Origin: Mesonia profundi
Lineage (GTDB): Bacteria > Bacteroidota > Bacteroidia > Flavobacteriales > Flavobacteriaceae
DNA length: 64,000 nucleotides
Direction: 5' to 3'
Assembly (NCBI RefSeq): GCF_031085155.1
Contig: NZ_JAVHUL010000006.1
Location: forward strand, 1-64,000
Shown here: positions 9,301 through 16,732 of the stretch, piece by piece
Layout of the letters: every line of letters begins with the position of its first letter
Position numbering within the stretch: the stretch's first letter is position 1
Notes under the pieces: model-generated
Databases searched by the model: none
Seen by the model: the letters and a program-made list of their open reading frames with translations, nothing else
What the model was told of the DNA's origin: nothing
Position numbers and translations under genes: made by a program

Positions 9301-9340
9301 AAATGGGAAAAAGGTTGTCAAGCGATTGATGATTAGATAA
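6338..9340 (+). CDS. Large secreted protein with type IX secretion sorting domain
   Basis: This 1000-residue protein begins with a signal peptide ending near ISWSQ (about residue 28). An N-terminal beta domain (about 30-170) with FSVKLYKGFTGSGDRQVELF resembles modules found in flavobacterial extracellular nucleases. A Fn3-like segment and a large middle region with YRFVSSPVT follow. The last 80 residues, starting at LYPNPTKPGD, carry the features of a type A C-terminal sorting domain (ITDIFGKRVY, SGVYFVQV, KRLMIR) that directs export through the Por/type IX system. No catalytic motif is evident, so its surface or extracellular role is unknown. The gene stands alone with its own terminator. 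Confidence 0.88.
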   Translation: MYTSTHKHFQTRILLTFFSLITFISWSQGFEDFTNSSAGSSYSNNSFTGNNSITWTYVESRNANGDANSAGINLPALMLRRSSDDSKVTSSTILNGIGNFSVKLYKGFTGSGDRQVELFVNGTSYGTSTPFDDFDAHLFEVNNINESGGVIIEIKNITSKQVIVDNITWTSFGGGGANASPFIANIEQIPSNNNVTSSDNVLVSADIVDADGIASAEVHWGTTSGNLSNSIGMILDTGDSYSTTSAIPAHADGTIVYYEIEATDNNATPLTITSSEQSYTVKDPIPFSIPYVNGLRDQNDLDEAIDFGFEFNNTTLKTSAGGYMKIENGSIVSPAIDFSAYDVLSVSFDMSTFGGDNEQELSILVSNDNGSTYTSIENFLTPSNYLTFEYTIDLSSLNGTNGRIKFEMTGGSSSIRFRDFSIYRQFVYSNGAWTPFNPDGVALNTDDLRIADGTAVLSINNSVNNITINTGASLEIEGILTIAGDITNDGDMVFKSTATSDGELAAVPASSTITGVFTVERYTSANRAYRFVSSPVTTSTSIHDNWQEGATSATDNPAPGFGTHITGSTTDQQNGFDGTVTGNPSLFRLDAVNQSFVAVTNTNVNTVNAGEGYLLFVRGDRSIDLGSNDSHSSTTLRTKGILFTGTFTENSLVNNVQGEFNLIANPYQSAVNINTVIADSQNLNSIFAYVYDPTLGTNGTYVTITLSNGSNTAGSYANGFLQPGQSLQVATANDGPTSIVFNENAKAPGNHTSTFKNTKPAVENPQIIGQLFITENYTAGGVTHDSFGIYFSEELSNEVTQDDAVKPFNFTENLGIVNGEEILSIERRALPVEEEEIQFFSNNYNHSDYTLLLNIEQMQDINVFLKDNYTQAEVPLENGDNVYAFSVSQEIEASLSSDRFSIYFAEDGLTVENATLNYGIELYPNPTKPGDAFYMTTGSFEGDGVQVSITDIFGKRVYQAEQEFSNTKVSIKPENPLSSGVYFVQVSQNGKKVVKRLMIR

Positions 9341-9364
9341 ACCCATTCATTTTGAATCAAAACT

Positions 9365-9412
9365 AGACCGTTTTCACCTTCTTATTTTTCAGAAGAAAAA
9401 CGGTCTTTTTTA
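9365..9412 (+). terminator. Terminator of the T9SS protein gene
   Basis: AGACCGTTTT and AAAACGGTCT form a 10-bp perfect stem followed by a run of six or more T. It lies 25 bases after the stop codon. Confidence 0.85.
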
Positions 9413-9530
9413 TTCGATAGTTTTTAATTCCTAATTTTGAATTTTACAATAGTATCACTGTAGCTACTGTCTTTCCGATGAAGGAGGGATTTTTTGGATT
9501 GGAAAATGCAGATTAACGATGGGAGATTTT

Positions 9531-9570
9531 CAATTTCAGTTTCGAGTTCAACTTCAATTTCAATTTCTCA
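9531..9570. repeat. Low-complexity TTCAATTTC tract
   Basis: Degenerate repeats of a 6-base TTCAAT/TTCAGT-like unit lie between the T9SS gene terminator and pepA. No gene is present in bases 9413-9675. Confidence 0.5.
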
Positions 9571-9675
9571 CCTCTCCCTTCTAATTACTAGACACTGAAC
9601 ACTAATTTCTCCCTTTTAACTTTCAGCTTTATAGAAAGAATCGTACCTTATTTTTTTAACCCTAAATTTAATCTA

Positions 9676-11121
9676 TTGAACTCTTACCACCTATATCTCG
9701 ACTTAGTGTCGTTAGATGAAACTGAAAACAATTCAGAAAAAAACAATACCATTTTGCTTGTTTCCGCAGCAGAACAACTTCAGGAAAAATCATTAAATCC
9801 GATTCTAACTCAAAAAGTGAAAACCGCTTTTCAAGAAGAAAAGGATAAAGTGATGAGTTATGTGGATGAGGCTCAAAATTTTTTAGTGAGCCTCACCTCT
9901 ACAGATGTGGAAAAAAACAGAACCCTAGGAATTGCTCTGTACAAAGCTCTAAGCAAAGAGAATGTGGAGACTTCACGCCTGCAAGGTTTAAAAAACCTTT
10001 CTCCAAAGCAACGCAAAGCCTTTTTAGAAGGACTGGTTTTAGGAAGTTATCATTTTGGGTCTTACCTCAAAAAACAAGATAAAAAGAAATTAACCGTAAA
10101 CGTACCGAGCCACGACTTTACCGAAGCCCACGTACATGAAGTGCTGCAGGTAGCCAAAGCAGTAGCGCTTACACGGACTCTAGTGAATGAGCCGCCAAAT
10201 AAATTGGATTCTGTCATGTTTTCTGAACGAATTATAGAAGCTGGGAAAAACTGCGGTTTCACAACCGAAACGCTTCACAAAGAAGAAATTGAAAGCTTAG
10301 GCATGGGCGGATTATTGGGCGTTAACCAAGGATCTGAGGTTCCTCCTACCTTTAATATTATGACGTATCAACCTAAAGATGCGGTAAACACATCACCCTT
10401 ACTATTGGTAGGAAAAGGAGTTACGTTTGATACCGGAGGTTATTCTCTAAAAGTGGGTGGTTCTATGACTACCATGAAATCTGATATGGGTGGAGGCGCC
10501 ACCGTCGTTGGAATTATGGCTGCGATTGCCTTAAATCAGCTTCCGTATCACGTGATAGGAATTGTTCCTGCCACCGATAATAAAATTGACGGAAAAGCGC
10601 TCTTGGTAGATGACGTCATTACCATGATGGATGGCACCACCGTAGAAATTCAAAATACAGATGCCGAAGGGAGATTAATCCTCGCCGATGCGTTGACTTA
10701 CGCTAAAAGATATAATCCAGACTTAGTGATTGACATCGCTACCTTAACAGGAGCTGCTGCGGCTATCACAGGTTCGTTTGGGATTGCTATGGCTGGGAAT
10801 CAACAAGAGAAAATGAATAACTTAAAAAAATCAGGGGATGCCACTTATGAGAGATTGGTTCAGCTTCCTTTCTGGAAAGAATATGGAGATCTTTTAAAAA
10901 GTGAGGTCGCCGATCTTAAAAATATTGGAGGTCCCGTAGGTGGCGCTACCACTGCTGGTAAATTTTTAGAGCATTTCACAGATTATGATTGGATTCACCT
11001 AGATATTGCTGGACCAGCCTTCTTAAAAGAGGCTAAAGGATCGCTTCCTTCTGGCGGAACTGGAGTTGGTGTAAGACTTGTCTATGATTATATCCAAAAT
11101 CAAATCCGTAATAAGGCTTAA
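9676..11121 (+). CDS. pepA: Leucyl aminopeptidase (M17 family)
   Basis: This is a 481-residue cytosolic metallopeptidase that removes N-terminal residues from peptides and uses two divalent metal ions. The C-terminal catalytic domain shows the M17 ligand segments in order: GKGVTFDTGGYSLK near residue 255, MKSDMGGGATVV near 272 and the signature NTDAEGRLILADAL near 330. The N-terminal domain is poorly conserved, as is usual. The start codon appears to be TTG, because no ATG lies before residue 61 in frame. It is transcribed alone. Confidence 0.92.
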   Translation: MNSYHLYLDLVSLDETENNSEKNNTILLVSAAEQLQEKSLNPILTQKVKTAFQEEKDKVMSYVDEAQNFLVSLTSTDVEKNRTLGIALYKALSKENVETSRLQGLKNLSPKQRKAFLEGLVLGSYHFGSYLKKQDKKKLTVNVPSHDFTEAHVHEVLQVAKAVALTRTLVNEPPNKLDSVMFSERIIEAGKNCGFTTETLHKEEIESLGMGGLLGVNQGSEVPPTFNIMTYQPKDAVNTSPLLLVGKGVTFDTGGYSLKVGGSMTTMKSDMGGGATVVGIMAAIALNQLPYHVIGIVPATDNKIDGKALLVDDVITMMDGTTVEIQNTDAEGRLILADALTYAKRYNPDLVIDIATLTGAAAAITGSFGIAMAGNQQEKMNNLKKSGDATYERLVQLPFWKEYGDLLKSEVADLKNIGGPVGGATTAGKFLEHFTDYDWIHLDIAGPAFLKEAKGSLPSGGTGVGVRLVYDYIQNQIRNKA

Positions 11122-11167
11122 GTTTTAAAAAATCATCTTGCTCTTTCCCCTCTAAAAAGGAGGGACA

Positions 11168-11177
11168 GGGGGGGGGG
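11168..11177. repeat. Homopolymer of ten G
   Basis: An uninterrupted run of ten G occurs in otherwise AT-rich intergenic DNA, preceded by CCCCTCTAAAAAGGAGGG, which can form a stem. Nearby (about 11335-11380) lies sequence of the TCGAtacacCTCGAAgTTTCGAG type, resembling intergenic elements elsewhere in the window. No gene is seen in bases 11122-11422. Confidence 0.6.
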
Positions 11178-11422
11178 TAAAAAGAGTGGAATCATAATCA
11201 TAAATAGCTCTAAAAATAGATCGTTAATTAATGCCAGTGTTAACCCTGCTTAATGGTGCTTCGATGATTTTTGATGAAAAATTTTACACGCCTATCCAAT
11301 CGTGGAGAAAGACTATTTTATGAGGAAAAATGTTATTCTCGATACACCTCGAAGTTTCGAGCCAATCGAATTGACACATTTTTCTTAGCTTGAAATCAGG
11401 TATAAATAAACATCCAAATCAA

Positions 11423-11746
11423 ATGGCACCAGATCAAGATCGTTTAGAAGCTTTACAATGGAGTTTTGAACTCCTAGCTTTAGAGAATTCTAATCCTAAA
11501 ACAAATCAATCTCCAGCAGACTTAAAAAAAGCCTTGGTGCAGTACATAGATCGGTTGATTATAGATGATTTTAGTTTGCTGATTAGCCTCTTGTATCGCA
11601 TTGACATTCCTCAAGAAAAAGCGAGTCTTGCTTTAGCTGAAAAAAATGAAACTACTTCCGCAGGAGAAGTTTTGGCAGAACTGATTATTCAGCGGCAGCT
11701 ACAAAAGATAAAAACGCGAAGAGCTTATCGCGAAGGTAAGCTGTAA
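11423..11746 (+). CDS. Small hypothetical protein
   Basis: This predicted 107-residue soluble, mostly helical protein has charged ends (MAPDQDRLEALQWSFELLALE at the start and KIKTRRAYREGKL at the end). No domain is recognised. The first ATG is chosen; a TTG 33 bases upstream would add 11 residues. It converges with the metal ABC operon, with only seven bases between the stop codons. Codon use looks like that of its neighbours, so I judge it real. Confidence 0.6.
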   Translation: MAPDQDRLEALQWSFELLALENSNPKTNQSPADLKKALVQYIDRLIIDDFSLLISLLYRIDIPQEKASLALAEKNETTSAGEVLAELIIQRQLQKIKTRRAYREGKL

Positions 11747-11753
11747 CGGATCG

Positions 11754-12914
11754 CTACCCTCTAAATAAGAAAAACTTAGTTTTCAATTCCTCAATGGCCG
11801 TTTCTTTATTGGTTGTGATATACCTTAAAGCTTCCTGTGTAAACTCCTCGCCTTTTGGAGTTAGAGATGCAATTTGATTAGAAATCTGAATCAGGTTATT
11901 CCTTTTGGCAAGATCTAAAACCGTTCTTGCCTGTACTTTTTGCCAATTGATGTGATCTTGTAAATGATTCACGTGGCGTTCTTTGGAATCTGAATGGTTT
12001 TGCAAATGCAGTAAAAACACCAATAAAGAAACCTCTTTCCGCTGCTGACGTTCCCTAAAATACACCGAAAAAACACCTTGCTGGGGAGCGAAGAGATACA
12101 CTAGGAAAAATAAGATTCCTAAGACTGTTGTCATCGAACCTGCAATGGAAGCATCCAAAAGGTTAGCCATCCAATACCCTGCAATAGCCGAAAACACCCC
12201 AAATAAACATGCCAAGACCAGCATTTTTTTGAGATCATTGGTAAGTAAATAAGCGGTTGCCGCCGGCGCAATAACTAATGCAACAACCAGAACGGCGCCT
12301 ACAGCATCAAAAGCACCCACAATAGTTACTGAAGAAACGGTCATAAGGCCGTAATGTAAAATCATTGGCGAAAAACCCAAAGTGGCTGCCAGTCCTTTAT
12401 CAAACGTGCTTAGTTTTAATTCTTTAAAGAAAAGTATGAGTAACGAGATACTAATTAGTAAAATGGTTCCAATAACCCATAGTGATTTAGGTCCTATATC
12501 TGTACCACCAACTTCTAATCGGTCAAAAGGCGCAAAGGCCAGTTCTCCTAGTAAAACCGCATCAATATCTAAATGTACATCATTGGCGTTTTTAGCGATG
12601 AGAATTACCCCAATACTAAACAAAGCTGGAAAGACCAGTCCTATGGCTGTGTCTGCTTTTACCAAACCTGTCTTTTGAATAAATTCGACCATGACCACCG
12701 TGATGACTCCCGTTAAAGCAGCCAATAAAATAAGTAAAGGCGAATTGAGATCTTGGGTAATAAAAAAGCCCAATACAATTCCTGGCAAAATGGAATGACT
12801 AATGGCATCACTAATCATAGCCATTTTTCTAAGGACAAGAAAAGTACCCGGGATCGCACAAGCCATAGCCACTAATGCTGCAATAAGTTGAATTTCTACT
12901 TGTATACTAGTCAT
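11754..12914 (-). CDS. Metal ABC transporter permease with winged-helix-like tail (second permease)
   Basis: The product has 386 residues. The first 290 form the ABC-3 type (ZnuB/TroC/TroD) membrane domain, with MISDAISHSILPGIVLGF near residue 35 and GAFDAVGAVLVVALVIAPAA near 205. The last 95 or so residues are soluble and charged. They include a LASLTPKGEEFTQEAL-type stretch that resembles the end of a DtxR-like winged helix. Canonical permeases of this family stop near 280 residues. It overlaps the preceding permease gene by eight bases and is the last gene of the operon. Manganese, zinc or iron is the likely cargo. Confidence 0.87.
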   Translation of the reverse strand: MTSIQVEIQLIAALVAMACAIPGTFLVLRKMAMISDAISHSILPGIVLGFFITQDLNSPLLILLAALTGVITVVMVEFIQKTGLVKADTAIGLVFPALFSIGVILIAKNANDVHLDIDAVLLGELAFAPFDRLEVGGTDIGPKSLWVIGTILLISISLLILFFKELKLSTFDKGLAATLGFSPMILHYGLMTVSSVTIVGAFDAVGAVLVVALVIAPAATAYLLTNDLKKMLVLACLFGVFSAIAGYWMANLLDASIAGSMTTVLGILFFLVYLFAPQQGVFSVYFRERQQRKEVSLLVFLLHLQNHSDSKERHVNHLQDHINWQKVQARTVLDLAKRNNLIQISNQIASLTPKGEEFTQEALRYITTNKETAIEELKTKFFLFRG

Positions 12915-14022
12915 GACTTTTCCCTAATTCATTATACATCGTTGAAGCCTGATCATAACCTTTATGCGTCATAGACCATTCATTACCTGCGATCTTGATC
13001 AATTCTTGCTCCTCTAGCTTAGTGAGGGTTTTTTTGGTAAAGCCTTGAAAATTATTTAGAATTCTTATGGCGTGAGGGTGCGTAATATCGTCATGATTCT
13101 TTACGATACGGTACATAAAAGTGAGCGTCTTTTTAAGGTGTAATTCCTTTCGGTTTTGACGAAATCTTAATTCCCTAAACAATATTCCTCTACTTGGAGA
13201 GAACACAAAAGAAATCAATACAAATCCTGCTGCTACCAATACGATGACTGGTCCTGTAGAGAGGTTGTCTTGACTTGCACTAATCGCGGTTCCAAAAACA
13301 CCAGAAAAAGCACCAAATATAGAAGCCAAAATAATCATGGTTCCTAAACTGTTAGTCCATTGCCGCGCTGCCGCTGCTGGAGCAAGTAACATAGCACTCA
13401 TCAAAACCACGCCAACGGTTTGAAGCCCCATTACAATGGCTAATACGATAAAACTTGTAATAAGAATATCTAAGAATTTGGTATTAAAACCCAAGGTTTT
13501 GGTGTAGTCGGCATCAAAAAGCAGCAACTTTAATTCTTTCCAAAACAACAGTAAAACAATAAGACTTACTCCGGTTACAGTCGCCATCACCCAAACATCT
13601 TGCTCTACCAAAGTGGCGGCTTGCCCAAACAAGTATTTATCTAATCCCGCTTGATTGGCATTGGGCATTTTTTGAATAAAGGTGAGCAGCAGCATTCCAA
13701 AACCAAAAAATAAAGAAAGAATCAAGCCCAAAGCCGTATCACTTTTTAATCGGGTTCTTCTTACAATTCCTTTAATCCAAAAGGTTCCTATAAGTCCGCT
13801 AATTAAAGCGCCTATCAAGATAAGATTGGCATCTTTAACGCCGGTAAGAATAAAAGCTAGGGCAATCCCAGGCAAGGAAGCGTGGGAAATGGCATCTCCC
13901 AGCAAGCTTTGTTTCCGCAAGACGGCAAAACTACCCAGCATCCCACAAATCGCACCCAAAACCGTAGTTCCCAAGGTAATGGTACGCAAGGTGTAATTAG
14001 TAAAAAAATCGCTTAATTCCAT
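12907..14022 (-). CDS. Metal ABC transporter permease with winged-helix-like tail (first permease)
   Basis: This 371-residue protein has an ABC-3 family membrane domain to about residue 285 (LLGDAISHASLPGIALAF near 35, GLQTVGVVLMSAMLLAPAAAARQW near 205). A soluble C-terminal tail of about 85 residues follows. The tail contains a predicted helical pair and WSMTHKGYDQASTMYNEL, similar in spacing to the LTELGKNQAL segment of the regulator encoded in the same operon. It would pair with the second permease to form the membrane channel. It lies 48 bases downstream of the ATPase gene. Confidence 0.87.
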   Translation of the reverse strand: MELSDFFTNYTLRTITLGTTVLGAICGMLGSFAVLRKQSLLGDAISHASLPGIALAFILTGVKDANLILIGALISGLIGTFWIKGIVRRTRLKSDTALGLILSLFFGFGMLLLTFIQKMPNANQAGLDKYLFGQAATLVEQDVWVMATVTGVSLIVLLLFWKELKLLLFDADYTKTLGFNTKFLDILITSFIVLAIVMGLQTVGVVLMSAMLLAPAAAARQWTNSLGTMIILASIFGAFSGVFGTAISASQDNLSTGPVIVLVAAGFVLISFVFSPSRGILFRELRFRQNRKELHLKKTLTFMYRIVKNHDDITHPHAIRILNNFQGFTKKTLTKLEEQELIKIAGNEWSMTHKGYDQASTMYNELGKSHD

Positions 14023-14070
14023 GCTAAAATTTCTCTCTCTTTCTGAAATTTATTCTCGTGCTAAAACCGA

Positions 14071-14811
14071 TTACTGAGTAACGGCTACTTTATAATTAAT
14101 CCCGTAAGTCTTGGTAAGGTTATCATCATTAAAGATGTCTTTTACTTTTCCGGAAGCGATTCCCTTCACATTTAAGAAAGTCACCCAGTCAAAATATTCG
14201 GGTACGGTTTGTAAATCGTGATGTACCACAATAAGGGTTTTTCCCGCTTTTCTTAATTCTTTTAAAATATTGATAATGGCTTTTTCGGTGGTCGCATCTA
14301 CGCCCTGAAAAGGCTCATCCATTAAGTATATGGAAGCATTTTGCACCAAAGCCCGCGCTAAAAAAATACGTTGTTGCTGTCCCCCACTAAGCTGACTTAT
14401 TTGACGGTCTTTAAATTCTAACATTCCTACTTTTTCCAAAGCCTCTAAGGACGCTTTCTTCTCTTTCTGTCCGGGACGCTTGATCCAACCCAAGCTACCG
14501 TATGTTCCCATCATCACTACATCTAATGCGACCGTAGGAAAATCCCAATCTACACTTCCCTTTTGAGGCACGTAAGCGACCTTGTCTACTTGTTTTTTAT
14601 AAGGTTTTCCAAACACTTTAACGCTTCCCGCGATGGGTTTTATAATTCCTAAGATAGATTTAATGAGCGTAGATTTTCCGGCCCCATTAGGACCAACAAT
14701 GGCCATAAGAACCCCTTCTGGTACGACGAGATCAATATCCCATAACACAGGTTTATAATCATAGGCTACGGTAAGGTCATCTATTTGTATGGCTGGAAGT
14801 TGATCTTTCAT
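14071..14811 (-). CDS. Metal ABC transporter ATP-binding protein
   Basis: The 246-residue ATPase drives the metal importer of this operon. Walker A is GPNGAGKST near residue 40, the signature is LSGGQQQR near 142 and Walker B is IYLMDEP near 162, followed by the switch His in VVHHD near 197. Sequence and gene order match ZnuC/TroB/MntB-type subunits. It starts six bases after the end of the binding-protein gene. Confidence 0.93.
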   Translation of the reverse strand: MKDQLPAIQIDDLTVAYDYKPVLWDIDLVVPEGVLMAIVGPNGAGKSTLIKSILGIIKPIAGSVKVFGKPYKKQVDKVAYVPQKGSVDWDFPTVALDVVMMGTYGSLGWIKRPGQKEKKASLEALEKVGMLEFKDRQISQLSGGQQQRIFLARALVQNASIYLMDEPFQGVDATTEKAIINILKELRKAGKTLIVVHHDLQTVPEYFDWVTFLNVKGIASGKVKDIFNDDNLTKTYGINYKVAVTQ

Positions 14812-14817
14812 TTGCTC

Positions 14818-15729
14818 TTATTTTAATGCGTTAACAATAGTGTTTACATTGTAAGAAAACATACCTATATAAGTCCCTTCGTCAGTTCCTGCGTTTCCAA
14901 GCGCATCTGAATATAAGGTGCCACCAATTTGCACATCAAAACCTTCTGACTTTACCGCTTGTTGCAAAGCTTCAATGGTTCTTTTAGGAACACTGGTTTC
15001 AATAAAAATGGCTTTTACTTTTTTTTCAATAATTAATTCGGCTAAGTTTTGCACATCCTGTACGCCTGCTTCGGTCGCTGTACTCAATCCCTGTAAGCCC
15101 ACCACCTTAAATCCATATTCTTCGCCAAAGTAATTAAAGGCATCGTGCGCCGTCACCAAGATGCGTTTTTCTTTAGGCAGGCTAGCAATAGTTTCTCGTA
15201 CCTCTATTTCTAACCCCTCTAATTTTTTTAAATAAATATCTTTATTCTTTTTATACAGCTCTGCATTCTTTGGATCTAATTCGCTTAAATGCTGAGTAAG
15301 ATTGACTGTAATTTGTTTCCAGTATTCAATATTGAACCAAATATGCGGATCAAAACTAGAAGCAAAATATTCAGACCCTATTAATTTCTTTTTATCCAAG
15401 ACCTCAGCTAAAGCAATGGTATTGGTGGTTCTTCCCATTTTTTCAAACACATCTACCAGTTTTCCTTCTAGGTGTAAACCGCTATAAAAAACCACATCGG
15501 CGCGCGTTAATTTAGAAACATCTCCTTCACTTGCTTTGTATAAGTGGGGATCTACGCCGCTTCCCATCAATCCTTGCACCTCAACCGCATCGCCTCCAAT
15601 ATTATGCACCAAATCAGTAATCATCGTGGTGGTGGTTACGATATTGAGTTTATTGGGATCATTAGCTGGAGCGTCTTTGCAAGCTGTAAAAAGAAGGCTG
15701 CAACAAAAAAGTAAAAGAAAGTGTTTCAT
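14818..15729 (-). CDS. Metal ABC transporter substrate-binding lipoprotein (TroA/ZnuA type)
   Basis: This is a 303-residue cluster A-I binding protein. The N-terminus has a lipobox ending at Cys 17 (LLFTAC). The expected metal ligands can be read in GVDPHLYKAS (His), DPHIWFN (His), TAHDAFNYFG (His) and YSDALG (Asp). A His at the third position is found in TroA and ZnuA, whereas PsaA/MntC-type manganese proteins have Glu there, so the ligand set alone points to the zinc/TroA side. It is the first transporter gene after the regulator. Confidence 0.9.
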   Translation of the reverse strand: MKHFLLLFCCSLLFTACKDAPANDPNKLNIVTTTTMITDLVHNIGGDAVEVQGLMGSGVDPHLYKASEGDVSKLTRADVVFYSGLHLEGKLVDVFEKMGRTTNTIALAEVLDKKKLIGSEYFASSFDPHIWFNIEYWKQITVNLTQHLSELDPKNAELYKKNKDIYLKKLEGLEIEVRETIASLPKEKRILVTAHDAFNYFGEEYGFKVVGLQGLSTATEAGVQDVQNLAELIIEKKVKAIFIETSVPKRTIEALQQAVKSEGFDVQIGGTLYSDALGNAGTDEGTYIGMFSYNVNTIVNALK

Positions 15730-15769
15730 AGGTATTTTGGTATGCCAATTAATAGATTAGATGCGGATT

Positions 15770-16423
15770 TCAATCTTCCACATAAATATGATCTGTTGCT
15801 GTTTTTGAAAGTGAAATCTCCTTTTCATCAACCTTAATGGTCATGCTTTCATCAAAACTTTCTATCTGCAAGACTTCAATGGATGTATCCATACCTATTC
15901 CCTGTCTGTCTAAATATTTCAAAAAAGAAGAACTGGTGTCGTTAAAACCTTTACAAACGGCACGATTTCCTGCTTTTAATTGAGACAATCGTTTTTTAGC
16001 GGCTTTGGGTAAGTTTCCATTGGCATCTGGAATAGGATCTCCGTGCGGATCATAATGGGGTCTGCCCAAAAATTTATCCAATTCTTCTACCAATTTGGCC
16101 GACTTTATATGCTCTAATTGTTCTGCCACTTCGTGAACTTCATCCCACTTAAAATTTAAGCGCTCTACCAAGAAAGATTCCCATAGACGGTGTTTTCGCA
16201 CCACCGATAAGGCTTGGTTTTTACCAAGCTCGGTTAATTGTACGCCATAGTATTTTCGATAATCCACCAGACTTTTATCGGCCAATTTTTTAACCATTTC
16301 GGTTACGGAAGCTGCTTTGGTATTCAATAATTCAGAAAGACTACTGGTAGAGACTCCATCATTGGTTTCTTCCTGCAAATGAAATATCGCTTTTAAATAA
16401 TTTTCTTCAGACTGTGTAAACAT
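15770..16423 (-). CDS. mntR: DtxR/MntR family metal-dependent repressor
   Basis: The 217-residue regulator has an N-terminal winged helix (SELLNTKAASVTEMVKKL), a metal-binding and dimerisation domain and a C-terminal FeoA/SH3-like domain. Ligand positions align with DtxR: His 78, Glu 82, His 97, Glu 101, Glu 104 and His 105. Glu 101 stands where iron-sensing DtxR has Cys 102, which is the manganese-type pattern. The residue aligned with MntR Asp 8 is Asn 8, which is unusual. It heads the transporter operon, faces the TonB receptor gene, and probably binds the two palindromes between them. Confidence 0.88.
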   Translation of the reverse strand: MFTQSEENYLKAIFHLQEETNDGVSTSSLSELLNTKAASVTEMVKKLADKSLVDYRKYYGVQLTELGKNQALSVVRKHRLWESFLVERLNFKWDEVHEVAEQLEHIKSAKLVEELDKFLGRPHYDPHGDPIPDANGNLPKAAKKRLSQLKAGNRAVCKGFNDTSSSFLKYLDRQGIGMDTSIEVLQIESFDESMTIKVDEKEISLSKTATDHIYVED

Positions 16424-16440
16424 ATAATTTAAATAAAGCT

Positions 16441-16448
16441 CAAAGATA
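16441..16448 (-). promoter_or_regulatory. Promoter -7 element of the mntR-transporter operon
   Basis: Read leftward this is TATCTTTG, a perfect TAnnTTTG. Transcription would begin about ten bases before the mntR start codon. Confidence 0.65.
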
Positions 16449-16471
16449 CATTATATATTTTGAAATAAACT

Positions 16472-16487
16472 TTTAGCTTATCCTAAA
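16472..16487. promoter_or_regulatory. Candidate MntR operator 1
   Basis: TTTAGCTTATCCTAAA has inverted TTTAG/CTAAA ends. It shares TTTAGCTTnnCCTAAA with a second site in front of the TonB receptor gene. DtxR/MntR-family boxes have this kind of end and length. It lies just upstream of the -33 region of the mntR operon. Confidence 0.6.
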
Positions 16488-16704
16488 TAAAATTTAAACA
16501 AGAACTACCTCCCAATTAATCAAGACAATAAATCCTTTTCAAGAAGACTTCCGTAAAGCTTTTATTGTACATATCACTCCTATTTTAGTGATTTTATAGC
16601 TAACGGAGATTCATATTATATAGCTTATCTATAAAATTATTCAGACAGCTATATTTAATTTTAAGCTATATTAAATTATATATTTCATTACTTTAAATAT
16701 TATT

Positions 16705-16720
16705 TTTAGCTTTGCCTAAA
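16705..16720. promoter_or_regulatory. Candidate MntR operator 2 overlapping the TonB receptor promoter
   Basis: TTTAGCTTTGCCTAAA matches operator 1 at 14 of 16 bases. It contains the -7 element TAGCTTTG (16707-16714), so a bound repressor would block the polymerase directly. It lies 12 bases before the receptor ATG. Confidence 0.65.
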
Positions 16721-16732
16721 AACAATAAAACC

